64,000 nucleotides of DNA from Rhodospirillum sp. (GCA_013822765.1 PNKY01000002.1:780114-844113), one strand, 5' to 3'; counted from the stretch's first letter, positions 48,438-58,278 are shown. Numbers and translations are program-made. Notes: a model not told the origin generated them from the letters alone.

Positions 48438-48941
48438 ATGGATTTCACCATTCGTCCATACACGCAGGCGGACTACGACTGGGTTCTCCAGTGCGAAGTC
48501 GATCTGCAGGAGCACGAGCGTGCGATCCACGACACGCGCGGACCAGCGCTGCCGCACACCCACGACTATCTCGCCATGCTCTGGGACGAACTGGCCGAGG
48601 GCCAGGGCATTATGCTGATCGCGGAGAATGCTACGGGCGAACGCCTGGGGCTGGTCGCGGGACATATCCAGAACTCGCCCTGGCCGATGGAGACGCCGGA
48701 TTCGACCCGCTACGGCTACGTTTCGGACATCTTCATCCGGCCCGAGGCGCGCGGCAGCGGCTTGGCACAAGCCCTCCTTGACGCCATCGCGGCGCATCTG
48801 CACGCGGCGGACCCGACGCTGACCAGGCTGCGGGTCAATGTCCTCGCCGTCAACGCAATCGCCCGGCGCTCCTACGAAAAAGCCGGATTCACGCCCTACG
48901 AAGTGATGTACGAGCGGCTGATCCATCCCGCCAAGCCATAA
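48438..48941 (+). CDS. GNAT-family N-acetyltransferase
   Basis: This 167-residue protein has a GNAT fold. The acetyl-CoA motif is YVSDIFIRPEARGSGLAQALLD, followed by RLRVNVLAVNAIARRSYEKAGF with the terminal tyrosine. The acceptor is unknown. It is a single gene between a minus-strand decayed kinase and a plus-strand flavin-binding protein, with 77 bases to its upstream neighbour. Confidence 0.87.
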   Translation: MDFTIRPYTQADYDWVLQCEVDLQEHERAIHDTRGPALPHTHDYLAMLWDELAEGQGIMLIAENATGERLGLVAGHIQNSPWPMETPDSTRYGYVSDIFIRPEARGSGLAQALLDAIAAHLHAADPTLTRLRVNVLAVNAIARRSYEKAGFTPYEVMYERLIHPAKP

Positions 48942-49026
48942 AGCTCCATCATCTCCGGTCCAGAAAGGGTAACGGACGCTCTCGCCGCTTGTTTTCGTTC
49001 GTGTGACAGGACGTCACGGAGGAATC

Positions 49027-49506
49027 ATGGAAACGCGCGGAAACCCGGACGATGTCTGGAATGCCATCCGGAAACACCGGATCGCTATGCTGGCGACCGA
49101 AGAAGGCGGCCAACTCGTGAGCCGGCCGATGGCCAGCTACGGCCATGCGGAGGACGGACGGATTTATTTCATCACCCATCTCGACAACAATGTCGCCCGG
49201 CCGGGCGAAGCGGTACCGGTCAACCTCGCTTACGCCGACACCGACAAGAACAGCTACCTTTCGGTCTCGGGCCTCGCGCGGATCAACCAGGACCGCGAGA
49301 AGCTGCACGAGCTCTGGTCGGTGTGGGCGGAAGCCTGGCTGCCGCAGGGCCCGGATGCCAAGGATGTGGCGCTGATCGCAGTCGAGCCGGACAACGCCAG
49401 GCTGTGGGATGCCAGCAGCAAGCTGATCTACGTGGCCAAGATGCTGAAGGCCGCCGCAACTCAGACACCTCTCGACGACGGGACCGTGAAGACGGTCAAG
49501 ATGTAG
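49027..49506 (+). CDS. Pyridoxamine 5'-phosphate oxidase-like stress protein (GSP26 type)
   Basis: This 159-residue protein has a split-barrel FMN-binding domain: IRKHRIAMLATEEGGQLVSRPM, FITHLDNNVARP, VNLAYADTDKNSYLSVSG and AWLPQGPDAKDVALIAV. It matches the general stress protein 26 group, whose flavin or F420-like cofactor and substrate are unclear. ATG at 49027 has GGAGG six bases upstream. It is convergent with corA, whose stop is three bases away. Confidence 0.85.
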   Translation: METRGNPDDVWNAIRKHRIAMLATEEGGQLVSRPMASYGHAEDGRIYFITHLDNNVARPGEAVPVNLAYADTDKNSYLSVSGLARINQDREKLHELWSVWAEAWLPQGPDAKDVALIAVEPDNARLWDASSKLIYVAKMLKAAATQTPLDDGTVKTVKM

Positions 49507-49509
49507 CGT

Positions 49510-50589
49510 CTAGAGCCAGCCGCGCCGGCGGAAATACCACATCGGCAGGACGGCCGAGAGGATCATCAATCCGATCGCCAGCAGGTAGCCGTAGCGCCAG
49601 TGCATTTCGGGCATGAAATCGAAGTTCATGCCGTAGATGCTGGCGATCAGGGTCGGCGGCAGGAATGCGACCGCCGCCACGGTGAAGATCTTGATGATCG
49701 AGTTCTGCTCGATGTTGATGAGTCCGAGGGTCGCGTCCAGCAGGAAGTTCACCTTGCCCGCCAGGAAGTTCGCGTGGTCGGTGATGGAACCGAGGTCGCG
49801 TGACAGCGTCTTGATGCGGGCCTTGATGTCCTTCTTCATCTCGCCCTGCGCGTTCAGGAACACCGCGATGCGGCTGAGGCCGAGCAGGGAATCCCGCGCC
49901 TTGGTGGCGAGGTCCCCCACCCGCCCGATCCGCCGCAGGGTGTCCTGCAGGTCGGGCGTCTTGCGTCGCGCCTCGCCGCTCTGCTTGTCGGTGCCGAGGA
50001 CGGCCGCGCGCTTGGCGAAGATGTCGCGCGACACCAGCTCCATGTCCGCCTGCGCCAGTTCCAGCACGTCGGCAAGCCGATCAGTAATGCTCTCCAGCAG
50101 CCCCAGCAGCGCTGTTTGCGCGGTCGCCGCCAAGCCGGGATTGCGCTCCGCCCGCCGCGCGAACATCGCGAACGGCAGCGGATCGACGAACCGCACCGTG
50201 ACCAGGGTCTGCGCCAGCAGGATGAAGGTGATGACGCCGCTCTCCGGGATCTCGGCGGTCGCGCGGTGCAGGATCGGCGCGGTCATGACCAGGGCGCCGT
50301 TCTCGGTGTAGAGCCGGCTCGAGGCCTCGATCTCGCCCATCTCCTCGCGGGTCGGCACCTCCATATGGAAGGCGCGCTCGATCGACGCGATCTCGGATGG
50401 GGTCGGATTGCACAGGTCGACCCATACGACATCGCGCGTCAGGGTGTCGGCGGCATGCTCCGCCACCGCCTGGACATGGCTCGGCAGATTGTCGACCGCC
50501 GGCAAGGCTTCCTTGACGGCAAGGTTCGCCGTCCCCGAGAGGATGCTCTTGGTCAGCGAACCATCATGAAAGACAAAGGCCGTGATCAT
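49510..50589 (-). CDS. corA: Magnesium/cobalt transporter CorA
   Basis: This 359-residue protein is a CorA-type ion channel. The long N-terminal cytoplasmic domain contains helical segments (DLATKARDSLLGLSRIAVFL), and the C terminus has two membrane helices with the pore signature GMN in SIYGMNFDFMPEMHWRYGY. ATG at 50589 has AGGAGGAGG upstream; the longer frame to 50616 is rejected. 50590-50863 holds no convincing gene; a 57-residue minus-strand frame starting near 50837 is doubtful. Confidence 0.93.
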   Translation of the reverse strand: MITAFVFHDGSLTKSILSGTANLAVKEALPAVDNLPSHVQAVAEHAADTLTRDVVWVDLCNPTPSEIASIERAFHMEVPTREEMGEIEASSRLYTENGALVMTAPILHRATAEIPESGVITFILLAQTLVTVRFVDPLPFAMFARRAERNPGLAATAQTALLGLLESITDRLADVLELAQADMELVSRDIFAKRAAVLGTDKQSGEARRKTPDLQDTLRRIGRVGDLATKARDSLLGLSRIAVFLNAQGEMKKDIKARIKTLSRDLGSITDHANFLAGKVNFLLDATLGLINIEQNSIIKIFTVAAVAFLPPTLIASIYGMNFDFMPEMHWRYGYLLAIGLMILSAVLPMWYFRRRGWL

Positions 50590-50863
50590 GTCGCCTCCTC
50601 CTGGTCGGTCTCTCAATTCTCGGACCCGGAGGCGACAAGGACAGGCGACGGATGAACCCGTCAGTTCTGTCCGCGGCGCACCGGGACGAGGACGCGCGAG
50701 CAGCCATAGCCGCGGCAGCGACTAGGGTGGGGCTCGGTCACGTTCGACTGGGTCCCGTTCATGGAGCCTGTCCTGAACTTCTGGTTTCGGAATGACGCCG
50801 CGGAACCGGCGACGGCGGCTAGGTAGGCCCGCCGCATTTGCCTGTCAATTGAAAACTGACGCC

Positions 50864-51649
50864 CTATCCAACGTCCGGGACCTCGACTTCGAGCCCGTCG
50901 TAAGCTGGTTCCACGTCCGGCGGGCATTTGGCTTTGATGACGTCGTAGTCGACCATGTGATTCATGTGCGTCAGCACGGTGTGCTTCGGCTTAAGTTGCT
51001 CTGCCCACGCCACCGCCTGATCGAAATGCGCGTGGGTCGGATGCGGCTCGTAGCGCAGGCAATCGACCACGAACAAGTCGAGGCCGCCGAGCTTCGCCAG
51101 CGCTTCGTCGGACAGCTTAGCGACGTCGGTGCAATAGGCGACATTGCCGATGCGATAGCCGGTGCTGGTCGAGCCATAGCCATGATCCTGCTCGAACGAG
51201 ACCACCGGGATGCCGTCGATCTCGAACGGCCCGGTCACCTCGATGGCGCGCAGGAACGGCTTGTAGAGGTGGCCGGAGCCGACCGTGTTCTGCTGGAAAA
51301 TATACTCGAAGCGGCGGGCGAGAACGTCGAGCGTCTCGCGCGTGCCGTAGACCGGAATGGTCGACTGTCCGGCCGGCTTCTTCAGGAAGCGCACGTCGTC
51401 GATGCCCTGGGTGTGGTCGGCATGGTCGTGGGTGTAGAGGACCGCGCTCACCTGCCCGATGCCGGCATCCAGGCACTGCGATCGCAAGTCCGGCGAGGTG
51501 TCGACTAGGATCGTGGTGTTGCGCTGCCTCAGGGCAATCGAGACACGGCGGCGCCGGTTCTTCGGGTTGTTGGGGTTGCAGTCGCCCCAGTGCGGCCCCA
51601 ACAAGGGAACGCCGCCGGAGCCGCCGCAGCCGAGGATCGTGACCTTCAC
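50864..51649 (-). CDS. MBL-fold metal-dependent hydrolase (PhnP-like)
   Basis: This 261-residue protein is a metallo-beta-lactamase-fold hydrolase. It has the opening ILGCGGSGGVPLLGPHWGDC, the metal motif YTHDHADHTQG and later HTVLTHMNHMVDY. The nearest known type is PhnP phosphodiesterase. It overlaps the tatD stop by four bases (ATGA) and usually occurs in this position in alphaproteobacteria. Confidence 0.88.
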   Translation of the reverse strand: MKVTILGCGGSGGVPLLGPHWGDCNPNNPKNRRRRVSIALRQRNTTILVDTSPDLRSQCLDAGIGQVSAVLYTHDHADHTQGIDDVRFLKKPAGQSTIPVYGTRETLDVLARRFEYIFQQNTVGSGHLYKPFLRAIEVTGPFEIDGIPVVSFEQDHGYGSTSTGYRIGNVAYCTDVAKLSDEALAKLGGLDLFVVDCLRYEPHPTHAHFDQAVAWAEQLKPKHTVLTHMNHMVDYDVIKAKCPPDVEPAYDGLEVEVPDVG

Positions 51650-52440
51650 GCCGCCGCCTTGTCGAACAACGTGTTGAAGTTGGCGGTGGTGCGCGCCGCC
51701 AACGCGTCGAACGAGAGGCCGAGCATGTCCGCGACATAGGTCGCGGTGTGGCGCACGAAGCTCGGTTCGTTGCGCTTGCCGCGCATCGGCATCGGCGCGA
51801 GATAGGGTGAGTCCGTCTCCACCAGCAGCCGGTCGAGCGGCACGGTCTTCGCGACCTGGCGCAGTGCCTCGGCATTCTTGAACGTCACGATGCCGGACAG
51901 CGAGATGAAAAAACCCATCTCCAGCGCCGCGTCCGCCAGATACTGGGTCGCGGTGAAGCAGTGGATCACGCCCTTGAGCCCGCCCTTCTCCGCGCCTTGG
52001 CGCAGCAGCGCGACGGTATCCTCGTCGGCGTCGCGGCTGTGGACGATCAGCGGCAAGCCGGTCTGCCGCGCCGCCTCGATGTGCAGGCGGAACACCTCTC
52101 GCTGCTTATCGTGCGGGCTCTTGTCGTAGTAGTAGTCGAGCCCCGCTTCGCCGATCCCCACCACCTTGGGATGCCTGGCGAGCGCGACGATGCGCTCCAG
52201 CACGATGTCCGGCTCGTGCGCCGCCTCGTGCGGATGGACGCCGACCGAGCAGAACATGCGATCGAACCGCTCGGCGACGGCCAGCACTTCGTGGAACTTG
52301 CTGAGCCGCGTGCAGATGGTCAGCAGCCGCCCAACGCCCGCTTGGCGGGCGCGCGCAACCACCGCGTCGAGCTCCGCGGCAAACTCCGGGAAGTCGAGAT
52401 GGCAATGGCTGTCGACGAGCTCGGCCGTGCCGCCGTCCAT
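51646..52440 (-). CDS. tatD: TatD-family deoxyribonuclease
   Basis: This 264-residue metal-dependent hydrolase has VDSHCHLDFPEF (metal HxH), GVHPHEA, GEAGLDYYYD, LPLIVHSRDADEDT, KGVIHCFTAT and ETDSPYLAPMPMRGKRNEP. All metal ligands appear conserved. The family has 3'-5' DNase activity; the function in the cell is not settled. It sits between metG and the MBL gene, overlapping metG by one base and the MBL gene by four. Confidence 0.94.
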   Translation of the reverse strand: MDGGTAELVDSHCHLDFPEFAAELDAVVARARQAGVGRLLTICTRLSKFHEVLAVAERFDRMFCSVGVHPHEAAHEPDIVLERIVALARHPKVVGIGEAGLDYYYDKSPHDKQREVFRLHIEAARQTGLPLIVHSRDADEDTVALLRQGAEKGGLKGVIHCFTATQYLADAALEMGFFISLSGIVTFKNAEALRQVAKTVPLDRLLVETDSPYLAPMPMRGKRNEPSFVRHTATYVADMLGLSFDALAARTTANFNTLFDKAAA

Positions 52441-53993
52441 TATTGCGCCGCCTCCTCCACGTAGCGTGGGAAGACGCCTTCCGGCTTCGGCAGCGCCGTA
52501 CCGGGCTTCAGCGCACCACCCTCGCCAAGTGCAGCAAAAGTGCGCGCGTTAGCGGGCACCGCGAGCTGATCCAGCATCTTCGCGATTGCGTGCGGCATGA
52601 TTGGCTGCACGACGATCGCGATGTTGCGCACCGTCTCCGCCAGAACGTAGAGCACCGTCGCCATGCGCGCAGGATCGGTCTTCTTCAGCGCCCAGGGTGC
52701 ATTCTCATCGACATAGCGGTCGCCCTCGCCGACCACTTGCCAGATCGCCTCCAGCGCGCGGTTGAAGGACTGTTCCGCGAACAGCGGCCGCAGCTTGGCC
52801 AGCAAGCCGTGCGCGGAGCCCAGCAGCTTCTTGTCAGCATCGGTGAAGGCGCCGGGCTGCGGCACCTGCTCCGCGCAGTTCTTGTTGATCATCGACAGCA
52901 CGCGCTGCGCCAGGTTGCCGAGGCCGTTGGCGAGGTCGCTGTTGATCCGCTGCACCATGGCGCGGTGCGAGAAGTCGCCGTCATTGCCGAACGGGATCTC
53001 CCGCAGCAGGAAATAGCGCACCTGGTCCAGGCCGTATTTCGCGACCATGGCATGCGGCTCCAGCGCGTTGCCGAGCGACTTGGACATCTTCTGCCCTTCG
53101 TTGGTCCACCAGCCGTGCGCGAACACCCTGCGCGGCGGCTGCAGGCCCGCGCCCATCAGGAATGCCGGCCAGTAGATGGTGTGGAAGCGCACGATGTCCT
53201 TGCCGACCATGTGCAGGTCGGCTGGCCAGAACTTCTTGTAGTTCGGCGCGTTCTCGTCCGGGAAGCCGACCGCGGTGATGTAGTTGGTGAGAGCGTCCAG
53301 CCACACATACATCACGTGCGCCGGATCGTCCGGCACCGGCACACCCCAGTTGAAGGTGGTGCGCGAGACCGAGAGGTCGCGCAGGCCCGACTTCACGAAG
53401 GCGATGACCTCGTTGCGGCGCGAGTCCGGCGCGAGGAACTGCGGGTTGTCCTCGTAGAACTTCAGCAGCTTGTCACCCCATTGCGACAGCTTGAAGAAAT
53501 AGCTCGGCTCCTCCACCCACTCCACTTCAGCGCCCGACGGCGCGATGCGCTTGCCGCTGGGCGCGAGTGTCAGCTCTTCCTCACCGTAATAGGCCTCGTC
53601 GCGCACGGCGTACCAGCCGGCGTACGAGCCGAGGTAGATCTCGCCGCGATCCTTCAGCCGCTTCCACAGTTCCTGGCACGACTTGATGTGCCGCTCCTCG
53701 GTGGTGCGGATGAAATCGTCGTTCGAAAAGTTCATCGCCTTGCAGAGGTCGCGGAAATTCTGCGACACCTTGTCGGTGAAGGCCTTAGGATCCATGCCGG
53801 CGGCCTGGGCGGATTTCTCCACCTTCTGCCCGTGCTCGTCCGTGCCGGTCAGGAAATGCACCTGGCGCCCGTCCAGCCGCATGAAGCGCGCCAGCGCATC
53901 GCAGGCAAGCGTGGTGTACGCGTGCCCGACATGCGGCGCATCGTTCACGTAATAGATCGGCGTGGTCACGTAGTAGCGTTCGGCCTCGGCCAT
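52440..53993 (-). CDS. metG: Methionyl-tRNA synthetase
   Basis: This 517-residue class I synthetase charges tRNA-Met. The HIGH-like motif is APHVGHAY near residue 20, and the KMSKS loop is intact (GQKMSKSLGN, around 305). The zinc knuckle cysteines found in longer E. coli-type enzymes are absent (AGWYAVRDEAYYGEEEL), and the protein lacks the C-terminal dimerisation domain, as in many alphaproteobacteria. It lies 43 bases after holB. Confidence 0.97.
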   Translation of the reverse strand: MAEAERYYVTTPIYYVNDAPHVGHAYTTLACDALARFMRLDGRQVHFLTGTDEHGQKVEKSAQAAGMDPKAFTDKVSQNFRDLCKAMNFSNDDFIRTTEERHIKSCQELWKRLKDRGEIYLGSYAGWYAVRDEAYYGEEELTLAPSGKRIAPSGAEVEWVEEPSYFFKLSQWGDKLLKFYEDNPQFLAPDSRRNEVIAFVKSGLRDLSVSRTTFNWGVPVPDDPAHVMYVWLDALTNYITAVGFPDENAPNYKKFWPADLHMVGKDIVRFHTIYWPAFLMGAGLQPPRRVFAHGWWTNEGQKMSKSLGNALEPHAMVAKYGLDQVRYFLLREIPFGNDGDFSHRAMVQRINSDLANGLGNLAQRVLSMINKNCAEQVPQPGAFTDADKKLLGSAHGLLAKLRPLFAEQSFNRALEAIWQVVGEGDRYVDENAPWALKKTDPARMATVLYVLAETVRNIAIVVQPIMPHAIAKMLDQLAVPANARTFAALGEGGALKPGTALPKPEGVFPRYVEEAAQ

Positions 53994-54036
53994 CGGCTCT
54001 CAACTCCGCAAGGGCTCGGTAATGGAGGCCTGAGGC

Positions 54037-55158
54037 TTAGCGTCCGGTGCCTTCGATGGCGAGGAATGCTGCGACCCAGGCCTGCTTTCTGTCCAGGTTC
54101 ACGGCACGCACCCGGTCGAACAGACGGCTGACCTTTTCCCACACGGCAAGCCAGCGATCAAGACTGGCGGCCGCCTGCAGGCGGGCGATCAGGGCCGTTT
54201 CCCCCTCGAAAAGCTGGGTTTCCGGCGTTTCTCCGGTGGCAGCCATGCGTGCGAAGCGGGCGAACCACCAGCCCAGCAGCTCCACGGCGAGGTCGAACTG
54301 CGCGTCCTGGTCCCGTCCCGCGAGCTTGTCGCCCAGCTTGTGCAGCAGGCCGGCATCGAGCTTGGGCCAGCTCGCCAGCAAGCTTCCCAGATCGCGCAGC
54401 AGGCCGACGCCGTCGCGCTCGATCATGCGGATCGCCTGCCCCAGGCTGCCGCCGGCGGTTGCCGTCGCCAGCACGCGATCCTGCGCCTTCACGTCGGGAA
54501 AGCGCGCGGCGAGCTGGGCCGTAATCCGATCGCCCGGCAACGGCTGCAGCACCAGCTTGCGGCAGCGCGAGCGGATGGTCGGCAGCAGCGCCTGCGGCGC
54601 GTGGCTCGGCAGCAGGAGGACGGTGTTGGCCGACGGCTCCTCCAGGATCTTGAGCAGCGCGTTGGCGGAGTTGCGGTTGAGGTCGTCGGCGCTGTCGACG
54701 ATCACCACGCGCCACGGGCTCACCGCCGGCTTCAGGTGCAGGAAGTCGATGACCGCGCGCACGTCCTCGATCACGATTTCCTTGCGCATGCGGCCGGTAT
54801 TCGGATTGGGCGTGCGCTCGAGCACGCGGAAGTCCGGATGCCCCTGCTGCGCCACCTGCCGGAACACGCGCTGATCGGCCGTCATCGCGAGGCTCGTCGG
54901 CGCCGCTGGTGCGCTGCCACCGAACAGCCCGCCCTCCTCCGCCTGCATCGGTTGCGACAGCAGGAAGCGCGCGATGCGATAGGCGAAGGTCGCCTTGCCC
55001 ACGCCCCGCGGCCCGGAGATCAGCCAGGCATGCGGCAGGCGCCCGGCGGCGAACGCCTTCAAGAACGCCTGCTCCGCCGCCTCGTGCCCGATCAGCCGCT
55101 CGGTCCAGGCCGGGCCGGTCTCGACCGGCGCCTCGATGACTTTGGCTTTGGGTGGCAT
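54037..55158 (-). CDS. holB: DNA polymerase III delta prime subunit
   Basis: This 373-residue clamp-loader subunit has a P-loop (WLISGPRGVGKATFAYRIARFL), an AAA+ core with VIVDSADDLNRNSANALLKILEEPS and the SRC-containing arginine finger motif (LLPTIRSRCRKL). It is the usual partner of tmk in the alphaproteobacterial dacA-tmk-holB cluster. It overlaps tmk by one base. Confidence 0.94.
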   Translation of the reverse strand: MPPKAKVIEAPVETGPAWTERLIGHEAAEQAFLKAFAAGRLPHAWLISGPRGVGKATFAYRIARFLLSQPMQAEEGGLFGGSAPAAPTSLAMTADQRVFRQVAQQGHPDFRVLERTPNPNTGRMRKEIVIEDVRAVIDFLHLKPAVSPWRVVIVDSADDLNRNSANALLKILEEPSANTVLLLPSHAPQALLPTIRSRCRKLVLQPLPGDRITAQLAARFPDVKAQDRVLATATAGGSLGQAIRMIERDGVGLLRDLGSLLASWPKLDAGLLHKLGDKLAGRDQDAQFDLAVELLGWWFARFARMAATGETPETQLFEGETALIARLQAAASLDRWLAVWEKVSRLFDRVRAVNLDRKQAWVAAFLAIEGTGR

Positions 55159-55796
55159 CAGGCTTTCAGCCCATAGGCGGACGTAACGGCGTGGAGTACT
55201 CGGCGGGCAACCTCATCGACGCTCTTGCCGGCATCAATCACCGCGCGCTTGCGGCCGTCGGCGGATTTCGCGATCTCCTGGAATGCGGCGCGCAGGGTCT
55301 CGTGGAAGGCACGGCCCATCTTCTCGTAGCGCTGGCTGGCGACGGCGCGGCCAAGGCCGACATCGACCGGCAGATCGAACACCAGCGTCAAGCCAGGTTC
55401 CGTGTCGCCGACGACGCGCTTGCGCAATTCCTCCAGCCAGGCGCGCTCGAGGCCCATGCCGTAGCCTTGATAGGCCATGGTGGAATCCGCGAAGCGGTCG
55501 CAGATCACCCACTGGCCCTTGGCGAGCGCCGGTCGGATGGTGCGGTCGAGATGATCAGCGCGCGCCGCGTTGATCAGCAGCGCCTCGGTTTCCGGCGACC
55601 AGCGTGCGGTGTCGCCCGACACCAGCAGGCTGCGGATCGCTTCCGCGCCGGGCGAGCCGCCGGGCTCGCGCGTCGTCACCACATCCTGGCCGCGTGCGCG
55701 CAAGGCATCCGCCAGGCGCTGAACCTGGGTCGACTTGCCGGCGCCCTCTCCGCCTTCGAAGACGATGAAGCGTGCCGGCCCCTGGGCCTTGCTCAT
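55158..55796 (-). CDS. tmk: Thymidylate kinase
   Basis: This 212-residue enzyme phosphorylates dTMP. The P-loop is FIVFEGGEGAGKSTQVQRL, followed by TREPGGSPGAE (DR(Y/F)-type binding region), DRFADSTMAYQGYG and the lid-bearing C-terminal half. It overlaps both dacA (ATGA) and holB, so its expression depends on the upstream genes. Confidence 0.96.
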   Translation of the reverse strand: MSKAQGPARFIVFEGGEGAGKSTQVQRLADALRARGQDVVTTREPGGSPGAEAIRSLLVSGDTARWSPETEALLINAARADHLDRTIRPALAKGQWVICDRFADSTMAYQGYGMGLERAWLEELRKRVVGDTEPGLTLVFDLPVDVGLGRAVASQRYEKMGRAFHETLRAAFQEIAKSADGRKRAVIDAGKSVDEVARRVLHAVTSAYGLKA

Positions 55797-56950
55797 TGCG
55801 GTTGCGGTTGCGGCTGGCCGAACATCATGCGGTTGAGGTTGACCATGATACGGCCACCGAACCCGACCTCCGGCACATCCTTGGCGGCGACCAGCGGATA
55901 GGTGAACTCAGGCATGTTGGGCACGGTCACGATCAGCTTGCCGACTTCCTGCCCGGACGCGATCGGCGCTACGATCGGCGTATTGACGACGGCCTTCGCG
56001 GTTACCTTCTCGCGGTCGCCCTTGGGCAGCGTCAGCAGCAGGTCCTGCGATACGGTCAGCGGAACGGCCTTGCTGTCGCCGTACTCCACCGGCGCCTCGG
56101 CCAGCACCGCGCCCTTGGTGGCGACCGTGTAGTTGCCTGTCTCGCGGAACGCCCAGTCGAGCAGCTGCCCCGCCTCGTCGGCGCGCTCCTGCATGCCGGT
56201 CAAGCCATGCACCACCATGATGATGCGGCGGCCGTCGCGCACCGCCGATGCCGACACGCCGAAGCCCGCCTCTTCGGTATGGCCAGTCTTCAATCCGTCG
56301 ACCCCCGAACCGGTGCGATAGAGCAGCGGATTGCGATTGCCCTGCTTGATGCCGTGCCAGGTGAATTCATGCTCGGCGAAGTACGGATAGTAGTCGGGGA
56401 AGTCGCGGATCAGCCGGTCAGAGAGGACCGCGATGTCCTTGGCGGTCATATAATGGTTGGGGTCGGGCCAGCCGGTCGAGTTGGTGAAATTGCTGTCGGT
56501 GAGGCCGATCTCCTTGGCCTTCTTGTTCATGCGCGCCGCAAATTCCTCCTCGCTGCCCGCCAGGCCTTCCGCCACCACGATGCAGGCGTCGTTGCCGGAC
56601 TGGATGAGAATGCCGCGGATCAGATCCTCGACTTTCACGTCGGAATCGATATCGACGAACATCTTGGAACCCTGCATGGCCCAGGCCTTCTCGCTGACGT
56701 GGAAGGTGTCGGTCAGCTTGACGTCGCCGCGCTTCAGGGCGTCGAACAGCATGTAGACCGTCATCAGCTTGCTCATCGAGGCGGGGCCGAGCCGCTCCGT
56801 GCCCAGCTTGTCGTAGAGGACCGAGCCGGTCTGGTAGTCCACGATGTAGAGGTGCTTCGCATTCGTCGCGATCGGCTCGGCCGCCGCCATTGGCGACAAC
56901 AGCGGCGAGGCCAGCAGGGCCAGGGCGGCAAGTGTTCGACGCAAGACCAT
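55793..56950 (-). CDS. dacA: D-alanyl-D-alanine carboxypeptidase (penicillin-binding protein 5/6 type)
   Basis: This 385-residue periplasmic enzyme trims peptidoglycan pentapeptides. It has a signal peptide (cleavage near 24, MAAAEP), the catalytic SxxK motif S58-M-S-K61, the SGN motif at 118-120 and KTG at 221-223. A C-terminal beta-rich domain follows, and the protein ends QPQPQPQ. The start may be ATG 56950 or 56962; the shorter form keeps a normal signal peptide. It lies 73 bases downstream of rlpA. Confidence 0.94.
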   Translation of the reverse strand: MVLRRTLAALALLASPLLSPMAAAEPIATNAKHLYIVDYQTGSVLYDKLGTERLGPASMSKLMTVYMLFDALKRGDVKLTDTFHVSEKAWAMQGSKMFVDIDSDVKVEDLIRGILIQSGNDACIVVAEGLAGSEEEFAARMNKKAKEIGLTDSNFTNSTGWPDPNHYMTAKDIAVLSDRLIRDFPDYYPYFAEHEFTWHGIKQGNRNPLLYRTGSGVDGLKTGHTEEAGFGVSASAVRDGRRIIMVVHGLTGMQERADEAGQLLDWAFRETGNYTVATKGAVLAEAPVEYGDSKAVPLTVSQDLLLTLPKGDREKVTAKAVVNTPIVAPIASGQEVGKLIVTVPNMPEFTYPLVAAKDVPEVGFGGRIMVNLNRMMFGQPQPQPQ

Positions 56951-57023
56951 GATTATCACCATTCAAAAACGCGGCATCCGCCGCGGAAACTCTGCCAAAT
57001 CCACTTGAGCGTCAAGCAGCCCA

Positions 57024-58004
57024 CTAGTCCACGACAATGCGCGATTCCGGATGGCCGTCGGCGATCATGCGCTTCAGCGTCTTGTCGGCCTCCGTGACCG
57101 AGGCGATCGGGCCGATCCGCACGCGGTAGTAGTTCTGCCGTTCGACTTTGATCGGCGTGACCCGGACCGGGCCGTATTTCCGAAGCTGCCCGCCCAGCTG
57201 GTTGGCGTTGGATTGGCGCAGGAAGGCGCCGGCCTGGATATAGATGCTGGTCGGCTTGACTGCGACCTGCGTCACCTTGCCGTCGGGTTGCGGCAGCGCG
57301 ACGGACGCGACGTCCGCGCCCGGCTGCGCGGCTGGCGCGGCCGGTTGGGCGCCTGGCTGCGGCTGTCCCGCCTGCGGTTTTCCGGGCGCGACCTTCGACC
57401 CCTCAAGCGGCGCGAGGCCACCGCCGGTCACCTCGCCCACCGGCGCGGCCTTGGGCGGCGGCGGCACCTGGTCGCCGCCCGAGCGCGAAGAGAGCGCGGC
57501 GAGCTGCTGGCTCTCCTCCGGCATGATGTCGACGCGCACCCGCGCCGTGCCTTGATTGATGAAGCCGAGGAGCTGGGCGCCGCGCCGCGTCATGTCGATC
57601 ACGCGCCCGGCCTCGAACGGTCCGCGGTCGTTGACCCGGACCTGGATCGAGCGGCCGTTCTCCAGGTTGGTGACCCGCACCATTGAGGGCATCGGCAGAG
57701 TCTTGTGCGCGGCGGTCAGGCCGTTCTCGTCATAGACCTCGCCGTTGGCGGTGCGCTTGCCGTGGAAACCCGGCCCGTACCACGAAGCGATGCCGGTCTC
57801 GCTGTACCGATAGTCGGCCTTCGGATAGTACCAGACGCCATTGACCTGATAGGGCTTGCCGATCTTGTAGGGCGCCGGCTTGGCGGGTCCTGGATTGGTG
57901 ATGACCTTGGCCTGGTCCACCACCAGCTTGCCTTCCGTGCAGCCGGCGAGCAGCGCGGCGGAAGCCAGCAGGATCGGCAGGACATGGCGTCTGATCGTCC
58001 ACAT
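57024..58004 (-). CDS. rlpA: RlpA-like septal ring lipoprotein (lytic transglycosylase)
   Basis: This 326-residue lipoprotein cleaves naked glycan strands at the septum. The lipobox is LLAG-C22, so C22 is lipidated. A double-psi beta-barrel is at about 65-155 (ASWYGPGFHGKRTANGEVYDE, VRVNDRGPFEAGRVIDMTRRG), a Pro/Ala/Gln-rich linker follows, and a SPOR domain (about 250-326) ends it. ATG at 58004 is chosen; an extension to 58061 would precede the signal peptide. It is the first gene of the cluster through tatD. 58005-58227 has no gene. Confidence 0.92.
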   Translation of the reverse strand: MWTIRRHVLPILLASAALLAGCTEGKLVVDQAKVITNPGPAKPAPYKIGKPYQVNGVWYYPKADYRYSETGIASWYGPGFHGKRTANGEVYDENGLTAAHKTLPMPSMVRVTNLENGRSIQVRVNDRGPFEAGRVIDMTRRGAQLLGFINQGTARVRVDIMPEESQQLAALSSRSGGDQVPPPPKAAPVGEVTGGGLAPLEGSKVAPGKPQAGQPQPGAQPAAPAAQPGADVASVALPQPDGKVTQVAVKPTSIYIQAGAFLRQSNANQLGGQLRKYGPVRVTPIKVERQNYYRVRIGPIASVTEADKTLKRMIADGHPESRIVVD

Positions 58005-58227
58005 GATGTCGGTCGGCCGGTCGGATCTCGGTTTCAGGAATCGCCCCCCAAAGTGAAACACCCCCCGGGGGAAGCCGCCGGCAGGCTAAAGCCCGCGCCC
58101 GCCCCGCGCAACTCACGCGCCCTTGAAACGCCAAAAGCCGCGGAATCCCGCGGATTTATGAGACGAAATTGTGGCGAAATTCGAACTGTCGAGGTCGCCG
58201 GGCGCGACTCGGGAAGCCGGGCCGTGC

Positions 58228-58256
58228 TTGACCCCGGATCGCTCCCTACCCTATCT
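58228..58256 (+). promoter_or_regulatory. Promoter of tRNA-Ser
   Basis: TTGACC (58228-58233) and CTATCT (58251-58256) have exactly 17 bases between them. The start would be about 16 bases before the tRNA 5' end. Confidence 0.55.
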
Positions 58257-58278
58257 CACCCCCAGGACACGTTCTGCG

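Noticed and set aside
50661..50837. A 57-residue minus-strand frame between corA and the MBL gene
   Set aside because: No ribosome binding site or similarity; it may be spurious.
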